NCBI GenBank assembly: GCA_016165875.1 | Contig: JABBOT010000022.1 | Coordinates: forward strand, 3,917,655 to 3,981,654 | DNA: 64,000 nucleotides | Direction of reading: 5' to 3' | Source: Acanthopleura granulata | Taxonomy: Eukaryota > Mollusca > Polyplacophora > Chitonida > Chitonidae | Part shown: piece after piece, positions 56,186-64,000 of the stretch | Layout of the letters: each line of letters opens with the position of its first letter | Position numbering within the stretch: the stretch's first letter is position 1 | The notes under the pieces: model-generated | What the model was told of the DNA's origin: nothing | Seen by the model: only the letters and a program-made list of their open reading frames with translations | The model's database searches: none | Translations under genes and position numbers: made by a program

Positions 56186-56939
56186 AAACTAACAGTAAAA
56201 TTCACAATAGCATTCATTTTTAAATAAGTATTATTTTCTGGAGCTTGTTATCGAGTTGAATCAAATCTTTGTACTTTTCCCGTACTAATACACTATCTGT
56301 AGTTGGTCTGAAGTGAATATTGCACTGACATGATCCAGTGTAATATGGTTTTGAACAACAGTGCCCTGACTTACACATCTGTTCGCATTAAAATCCACAT
56401 CACAAACACCTCCCCCATAATCTTCTAAGTGATTTCATGACCTCTATGCTCATACTATACTATACTATGTAAAGTTGGTTGTTTGTAAAGAAAATCTGAA
56501 CTGATATTACTTGAGATCCTACTGTTCGAATAATTCTTCTGAATAATCCAGTTCTCAGAAGATAAATATACCATGATAATTTTAGTGGAATCACTCTATC
56601 TGTCTCTCTGCCATTTGCACATATAAAGAACATGTTGGGTATGGTTTGGGATCCTCCCAGTGTGGAAAATAGCAGCTGTACAACAACCTGTGCTCAAAGT
56701 TACGAAATATAATGGGGCCAGTTTTCCAAAGCCTTGCACAGAAATGCTGCCTGGGCACTTCGTTTGTGGTCTAAGTTCAGGTTGATGACGAGAAATGTGG
56801 TGTATGATTCGGGTTATGAACTGACATATTGTGTTTGTGGAAATGTAGAGAGCTACAGTTGTCTGGTAATGATGGCTAGTGATATGAGAATCAGAAGGTT
56901 CACCTCCTGTCCAGTGTACAACATGGGCAATCTGTTATG

Positions 56940-57240
56940 TGATCTGGTATTTCCTCATCACAGCGGGAACTGAGTTTCTAGTCCGTTATCATGATTTGTA
57001 GAAAGGCGGTAAAGAGTTATACGAGTCATAGAATTTCCGCCAGCCGATATTTCATAAATGAGGGGGACAGATGATATTAGGGGTGGTCGTGTCAGTTGTC
57101 ACGGTACAGCGGTAATCTGAGCCCATTGGATTACCGCTCTGTGTGGTGTGTTGACTTGTCCTGTGGATGAGCGAATCTGGACGCATCACCAGGTAATTGG
57201 TGATTACTGTTGCAAGTGTGAAGTAAATATGGTGTGCATA
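56940..57240. promoter_or_regulatory. CpG-bearing block with palindromic TAATC sites
   Basis: A perfect inverted pair AGCGGTAATC (57108-57117) and GATTACCGCT (57129-57138) is separated by 11 bases. TAATC/GGATTA words are the kind bound by Otx/Pitx-class homeodomains; binding is inference. Several CpG surround it. Confidence 0.4.
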
Positions 57241-57788
57241 TCTCTCAGCTGTTGTCAGTCATGCTACCCTTTCTATGGTGGTGGAATTGCTCTAAAGGAA
57301 AGAGAGAGAGAAGAATTGTGTATTTGATCACCACTTTGTGACTGCTGCTTTGCACAGTCCGTCTTAACCAATCACTGCCCCAACAGATGGGCTCAGGTGT
57401 TGTGGCTGCAGGGTTCAAGAGTCTAGAGGGACATCTCCAGAGACCCTTCAGTCGTTATTAATATGGATGATCGCTGGTCTCATAAGCTGCCCTGTTCAGC
57501 AAGATTTCACTTAATGACCAAGGTTAATGTCAGAGAGTCGGAAAAGCAAGCGTGGATTGCTGTACCTAATTAAGGAATACTGGAATTTTTGTTCTCTTTT
57601 TTGGGGGATTGGGAGTGGGAAGTGTTATTCTGGCTGAACACAAAGTTTAAGTGGATCCAGTTTTATTACTCATTGGCCAGAAGAGTGTCTGTTCATTTTA
57701 TTTGGTAAACATGGTATCGCTCTGTAGCCAGGGTTACCTGACCATTTTTGCACTTCCAGAGATATAGAGATGAACTCTATTTTACAGG

Positions 57789-57818
57789 TCATTGGGGTCA
57801 GTTATGTTGTGTCACAGG
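57789..57818 (+). CDS. weak candidate exon, 30 nt
   Basis: The segment lies between gaactctattttacag and CAG|GTTTAT. It is frame-neutral and reads VIGVSYVVSQ in phase 0. The donor is weak, so this is a low-confidence call. Confidence 0.15.
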
Positions 57819-58369
57819 TTTATAAACATGATATCTCCTCATTTCAAAGCAATTTTCATTGAACTCTTACCACATGGGCCACCTGGTCATCGAAAAGAAC
57901 CATATTGTTTTGCATTCACCTTGTCCTGTTTTTTTTCGAGGTTGTTGGGTCGATGCATCCATAAACCAGCCGCCACACTGTCTTCTGTAATGGTGCTTAC
58001 ATATGGCAGAGCATTATTTGGTGCAGTATTTGATGAGCAGCTGCATGTATATCTGAAGTTATCACCTATTCTTCTTCACCATGCTTATTTTCATGCCAAT
58101 TTAGGATAAATATGTACATGTTTAGCATGAACCTGATACAGGTGTTGGCGTTTTGGCAAACTGTAGCACTTGAGGCAGTAAGACATCAGATGTTTTTATT
58201 ATGACAGTCTCTCTAATGGAGTAGTAAGCTGGCCTGTTAACTCGTGTTCGGTTAGATTGGTGGAAAACCTGTGTGGCTGTGTCACTTGGCTGAGGCTGCT
58301 GGCAGAACTTGGGCCAGAGTGGAGATGTAACAGGATAGCCACGTCAAATGCTGCTCAGTTTGAAATCTG

Positions 58370-58390
58370 AAAAAAAAAAAAAAAAAAAAA
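58370..58390 (+). repeat. A21 homopolymer
   Basis: A run of 21 A. No retroelement body was recognised in front of it. Confidence 0.8.
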
Positions 58391-58529
58391 GTAAAAACAT
58401 GAAAATGCGAAATTGCAATCTGTGGAGAGTGGTAATGTACATGTTTGGGCAGTTTGGTAAGGGTCTACGGGATGAAATGGGACGTGAATCTAGTAACAGC
58501 CCGTCATCTGTGATGAAAGAGTGGAGAGA

Positions 58530-58870
58530 TTATTGACGGCCGTGCGGGAAGTCTGCGTGCCCAGTTACAAAAGCTTCATTTCGCTGCCATTGATAGCTGC
58601 GCATAGCGGGATGACGATGGCGTATGTTTGAAAACAGAGCTTGGTGACAGGTGCTTCCCTATTCAGCCAGCTAATTTCTGCCCCGACCAGCATCTGTTTT
58701 CAACCCTGCTGATATTGGATGGAGAATTTTTTTCCTTTCCCCTGGTGATGCGAGACTAGCTGGTCCAACCTTAACAGTTTCATTATCTCTAGTTACATCT
58801 CCGGTACGAGGCACAGGTTGGCTGTAGATTGTTTCTATGAGACACTTGTTCCAGTGTTTCAATTTATGTC
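58530..58870. promoter_or_regulatory. CpG-rich block, candidate enhancer
   Basis: The block has about a dozen CpG in the first 100 bases (tgacggccgtgcgggaag; tgcgcatagcgggatgacg) against a poor background. No coding frame supported. Confidence 0.3.
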
Positions 58871-59315
58871 AGAAAGTATTTCCAATATAAATCCCTCTAG
58901 TGAGTAGGATCGTAACATTATTAGTGGTTGGAAAATGGCAATAAGGACACACTTTGTCCCCCCAGTCAGGGAAAGGGGTAAATTAGGAGAGTTGTTCTCT
59001 CTGTTTGTATTGCTAACTGTTTTACTTGCTGTAGCCCTGAAAGTTGATTTCAGATTTCCAACGAGATATTTGTATGGAATTAGGTCTTAAGTGTTTGCAG
59101 AAAGCATTATGCAAATCTTTTTCACTTGCTTAACACAAGTACCATCAGAATTAACTCCCTTGAAGGTTGTTCTTAGAGTGTTAGGTGGTGCATCTGTCAT
59201 AGGGCTTTGACATTTGTGCATGTTATGGATAGGATTTCTTGTCAACAGACTCGCACAGATACGTTCACATACATGTATCTAGATGGATAATACATTTATC
59301 TTACTTCGTCAGCAT

Positions 59316-59444
59316 AAAATTTTGTATTCAGTTTTGATAAAGTAAATGAGTTATAGATACATTTTACATACATTGGTGATGAAAAATGAGTTCTCTGATT
59401 CGTTCAAATTGAGTTTCTATAAAGAAATTGGCTGCAAAAACCCC
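59316..59444. mobile_element. MITE-like element, copy 3 of 3, left end missing
   Basis: It matches copies 1 and 2 from aaattttgtattcagttttgataa through ttcaaattgagtttct to the right terminal repeat, attggctgcaaaaaccc. The left terminal repeat is not recognisable. Confidence 0.6.
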
Positions 59445-60029
59445 TGCAGGCAAACATTTATGAAAAAGAAAACATTTTTTCTGTGTCTAAACAATTATTT
59501 TACTGTGTGAATAAAATCAGTTTCATTCTTCCTAAAAGTTTTAGAAGTTAGTCTTCTTCTTCTTCCACTAAAATTGTTCTCTTAGTTGGGTAGTTATTTG
59601 TGACCATGGCTCTCTTGGTTGGTGAGGTTTTGGGATTCAATCCTAGTCTTCCCAATTCCTCAGCTGCTTTGGTTCAGCATTGTTTGTAAGAAAGGGAAAA
59701 TAAATAGTGTTTAAACCTAGTTATTCCTTGATTTACTTGTACTGTATATACATCCCAGGCAAAGAGCATTTACTCAGTCCAGGCAATCCAGTTCTCTACA
59801 CCTTTAACCTGACAGGCAACAAGTAGGAATTTTTTTTTTGGAAAATGTCTTTGAAACCATTGAAATTTCTAAGTGAATTGATTTAGAGTTTTTTCTGTCG
59901 TGATTTTATTTTATTGTTGTCATGTTCATAATTTGATCACACTTAACAAAAGTTGAAAGTAATCGCGAAAGGGTCAAGATAAAAAATGAAGACAAGTATT
60001 GATTATATACAGTAATGTAATTTAGCAGT

Positions 60030-60860
60030 ATTTTGGAATGGTTTTTTCCATTACTCAAAGTGCAGATCAGAACCTATGCTTGTACTGGCAGGACAGTTTG
60101 CGGATGTGCATGGACTTTCCTCAACTGTCAATCAAGAACATGCATTCAACCAGTCATAATTAATATTGTTGCAAGTAATTCAACTGTTGCTTTCACGGAG
60201 CAAGGAATGAATAGGGATCATCCGTCCAGGGCTGTCTGTCCGTGCGAAAGATGGGACATGCTATTGACTATACGTGCAGAGTTGATAGCTATTACTGTTA
60301 GATAAGGGTTAATCAACTGTCATATTTAACCCTTGAAATGCTCCATGGTGAGTTTGTGATATTTGGTGATATTACAAAGCCGAATTGTTTCCGTTGTGTT
60401 CAGCATGAAGCCACATGTGTTAAATGGAAATAATTAAACCGTCAATACTTTGTCCCAGAAAAATGAGGGATAATTGAAATACAAGCGCAGTCTGGTGAGC
60501 AGGCGCTGACCAGGAGTGACCAGCTTCCCGTAATGACTTGGCAGGCACTACTCCTGAACATGTGTTATCTGGACTAAATGAAATAAAAACCAGATCCATT
60601 AGGAGATTACACATGGCCTGTATTCTGTATCTGTGTTGTCTGGGGAGCGGGACAAAAAAGGCCTCTGGACGATGCTCGACTATTAAGGTGCATAATGAGG
60701 CATTTCAGACTGATTGCAAGATGATTGTCATAAATGATATGGTAGAAAATTCAGCTAAAACTGGCGATAGGACGATGGCATTATCAGGATTAGGTTACAA
60801 GGGCAGGGATGTCAGGGGACATAAGCATTGTAACATTGGATAAAAGTTGACCCTGCATTT
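60030..60860. promoter_or_regulatory. long candidate conserved noncoding block
   Basis: The composition is balanced, with AT-rich core words (gtcataattaatat at 60154-60167, ggaaataattaaacc at 60426-60440, gggttaatcaac) and retained CpG. Frames of 90 and 101 codons cross it, but neither has splice support nor family resemblance. Best read as regulatory. Confidence 0.3.
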
Positions 60861-63434
60861 CTAATTGCCACTTGTGTAAATTATGTCCTGGTAGTAAATG
60901 AAGGCTGTTTTATGCATGCTGGTATAAGGGAAGAACAATTCACCCATCGGTGTGGTAGGGATATGGGCACATTACTTGTAGCCATAATGGTAATTACGTA
61001 AAAATTATCACCCATAGTATGTGCTATTAAGCTGTAGAAATATTTTAAACAATGTACTGTTTTGTGATTTAACATTTTGTCCATGACTGAGTTTCATTTT
61101 CCCTGATTCTAAGAGTTCTACTGACCTTAGTAGCTTTTATCTTTGTCTGGACGGTGGATGATATTCTATAGGGAAAGAGTGAGATCCAGTGGCAAAGTGA
61201 TGTTTTTTGACCTACCGGGGAGGGTAAGGGAGGGAGAATTTTGAGGTGAAATTGTGCAGATGAACTCAAACGTTTATGTACAGAACATGCTGTATATACC
61301 TTTTGGATTTTTGACAGTCGTCTGTTATGATGATTTTATGGCATGTTCAGTGTAATTTTTGTGATAGTTATTTGTATTCATTATGGCTGAAGCTAAATTG
61401 ATCGAGCAAAAAATAGAAGTTGCAGAAAGCTGAATGCGACTGTTCTATCCTGTTTGTGTTTTTGAAGAATGTGATGTCAACCATGGGGCAGGAAATAACA
61501 TTAAAATAAAAATTTAACCCATGACAGACAAATGAACCAACTCCATCATGGGACTTTTCCATGATAGCTTAATGATTAAATTTGGTGAGAAGAGTGTAGT
61601 GGGAATACACAGAAAACAAGAGGTGTTGATTAGCTTTAACCACTGTAATCCCAAAGGCTACTGAATGAATTTAACTGCTGCAAAGGTGATCTTTATCAGC
61701 GGTCCAGACTGCATCTGTTTATGGGGTGCCTCAGCTCTAGATACATGTAGATGATGAACTTTGACCTTTGGTGGAAGTGCAGGTAAAATGTAAATGTTGG
61801 TTAGTAGGTGTGGTCGGCAATACATCAAACATGCAATAGTTCTGTGAATGACACATGCCATATTTACATGGTCTGGAGCCAAGGCTCAGAATACAGCCAA
61901 GACAATCATGGACAAAATCAACAGGATCATGGATTCCATAACCATTTGTGCATGGAGGGAAAAAGATTGAGTATTTATAATATAGAAACAGGTGCTCTGC
62001 AGGAATGCAATCTGAAATGAAATGGCCTTTTGTCTTGCGAAGCAGCAGTGTGTCCGTTTGTGTAATATTCATTCACTAAGGAGACAACTGGGCCACATCT
62101 GGGGACAAATGCTCTTCCCTGGATTCTCATTGATCCTTATAATTCTGGAAAATATTTGACTTCAGTTGAAACATTTCCAAGACCGTGAAAGTAAATGAAT
62201 GTACCTGTGTTCCTTGAATGTACATATACCTGAATTGTCTGGGTTAAATATCACTGTGTCTTTGAAGTGAACCGAGAAATAAGCTATCGAACTGATATTC
62301 ATTAACCTCCACGTAAAAGTTTGTACTTAAACCAAATGGGTCGTTAGAAGTAATGAGAAACCGTGGTAGTCCTGCAAAATAATTTTCCTTCACAGCTGGG
62401 GACCTATTTTACATGTATCAGTATTTGTTTAACGTGGGGTTATTCTCTCATTTGGTCCATCACCTGAAGGTGCCTATAGCACCACATCTATGGCCAAGAT
62501 GTACTTAGGAATCAGACAGTACTGTATCTAGGGGCAAGATGTACCAGAAATCAGACTCGTATATATGTATGTCAGACAGGTATAAGCGTAAATTTGCTCT
62601 CAGCTGAGGAAGTCTCCGGGGGTAGGATGATTGGACAGAAGTGACAGTTTAGTCTGTGCGTAAAACAACGGTTAATGGGTTAGTGCCATAGAGAATGGTA
62701 TCTTCACCAGTTTGACCGGAGTTGTACAGTGTAGCATAGCAACCTAACCAGCGCTGTACTTTAGAAAGCCTAATGGAAGCTTTTCTCTAGCACATTTTAC
62801 TTCTTAATAATGACAAACATTCAGTCAAGTCCGATTTTCCCATGCTTAGCTTAGTTTTCCACTTTGGCTAGATTGTCATAGTTTGACGTATCCTTTTGAT
62901 GTCCACGTTGTAAGTATAGATAAATTGAGCGAGACTTCATGACACATAATAATTCTACATGGTAATTATAGTCAGTGAGCACCAGCATTTTCCTGTGCTG
63001 TTGTAAGGCTGTAAAGGAATCCTGTTTTTTTAGCACTTCAGGCATGTTCCATTTACGTACGTCACTGAAAGAGTACACTGTTCGTGTAATGCATAGCATC
63101 CATAAGTTACATTAGTTTTAGCACGCACAGTTTAACTGCAAACTCTGGGGATGGCTTAGCAGCTCATGCATGCACAAATGGATGTGTACATTAATTGTTC
63201 AGTCCCCATGCACAAAGAGATTGTTATGTTTGCCTTGTTTTACTTCACAAGGTTAATGTGCCATTGTTATGTTGTTTGCACGTTTCTAATACATTGCACA
63301 TGCTACATTTTACAGGTAATTTTTTATGTGAAGTATCAGTGTGTGATATTGATGTGCAAAATATGTGCCTTTATTGTGTCACATTCAAAATGTTAAAAGC
63401 AAAGTAGTATAAAGGTGTGGCCGCTATGTGCAGA
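60861..63434. other. intron-like or intergenic, no supported exon
   Basis: A good acceptor (aataattttccttcacag) at 62395 opens a 74-base segment to AAG|GTGCCT (GDLFYMYQYLFNVGLFSHL in phase 1), but it has no partner. Otherwise nothing recognised. Confidence 0.3.
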
Positions 63435-63480
63435 ACATGTGTAGTGTGTGACAGGGTACATGTGTAGTGTGTGACAGGGT
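63435..63480 (+). repeat. 23-bp exact tandem duplication
   Basis: acatgtgtagtgtgtgacag followed by ggt is present twice in a row without change, a recent duplication. Confidence 0.9.
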
Positions 63481-63991
63481 ACCCCATTACGTGTGCGTTA
63501 TTGTCGCACCTTTTATATGCAAATCTGTGTTTTAATTATTTGTTACAGTTTCAAGTCATATATATGCAGTTGCAAAAATTATTAAATGGAAAGAAGTATG
63601 TTTTGTGTGTCAGTTTGTACAGTAACTGAGCATCTATTTTTTATTGCTACCTAAACAGTGTGCAAGAGAAATAATGGGTCAGTAAAATGACCATTGCTTT
63701 ATTGCAGTAAATGAGTAATATATTTCAGTATGTCCACAAAACAATAAGGCAGGAATGAACAATAGGCTTTACAGGTTAAATTTACAGGTCAAAATTACTT
63801 TATACTGTAAATTAACCCGAACCCTGGTGAGACAAAACGAGACTAAATGCTCTGAGTTTCCCAGAACTCCCATCATACAATTCCAGCCTATAAGAGCAGA
63901 TTTTGCAGTCAGTGAAAGAGGGGGGGGGGAGAAATTAATTGAAAAAAGCTGAAAAAGTAAAGACCGTTTTGGATGTGCATATATTTTTCAG

Positions 63992-64000
63992 TGGTCTATC
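63992..64000 (+). other. possible splice acceptor at the window edge
   Basis: The window ends gtgcatatatttttcag|TGGTCTATC. The pyrimidine tract and CAG are good, so an exon may start at 63992 and run beyond the window. It cannot be tested here. Confidence 0.2.

Noticed and set aside
62396..62469. 74-base splice-like segment
   Set aside because: Isolated, two frames open, mediocre donor.
1..64000. CRISPR array, bacterial operon, organelle or viral genes, LINE or transposase genes
   Set aside because: No spaced identical repeats, no compact gene order, and no reverse transcriptase, integrase or transposase text was seen in any frame.
1..64000. Known conserved microRNAs (let-7, miR-1, miR-9, miR-71, miR-190 and others)
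   Set aside because: A visual search for their mature sequences found no match; a proper search could still find one.

Overview
This window looks like nuclear DNA of an invertebrate, most likely a lophotrochozoan and probably a mollusc. The reasons are tRNA-derived SINEs with (AAAT)n tails, many acatgtacatgta-type words, strong CpG depletion outside a few islands, and no long open frame (the longest is about 166 codons). Nothing points to bacterial, organelle or viral DNA. The species call is inference.

Layout. Positions 1-3.1 kb are AT-rich, keep normal CpG and hold one SINE; they look like upstream intergenic DNA. At about 3.17-3.27 kb there is a promoter-like block (YY1-type CCGCCATTTTG) followed by ATGGACGG and a perfect GTAAGT donor. 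From there CpG falls about threefold and the + strand is visibly T- and G-rich, as expected inside a transcribed, methylated gene body. I read most of 3.2-64 kb as one or more + strand genes with very large introns and tiny exons.

Candidate exons were found from splice signals plus reading phase. Set A (3261, 24234, 27684, 31022) has matching phases and ends in an in-frame stop next to a C7 run 17 bases before a good donor. Set B (41365, 41695, 42070, 42500, 52624, perhaps 55319) also has matching phases and gives protein-like text with a Ser/Pro-rich acidic end; an alternative last exon lies at 52140-52279. No exon linking A to B was found, so they may belong to one gene or two. I do not recognise the protein family. 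All exon calls are unproven and carry modest confidence.

The rest of the window is intronic: two SINE families (seven or more copies or fragments), three copies of a short MITE-like element, an exact 38-bp inverted repeat 814 bp apart, minisatellites of 33/32, 53 and 24 bp, and several CpG-retaining blocks rich in homeodomain-type, RFX and E-box-like words (about 16.9, 18.6, 23.2, 25.4, 55.4, 57, 58.5 and 60 kb). These blocks are the best candidates for intronic enhancers, which would suit a developmentally regulated host gene.
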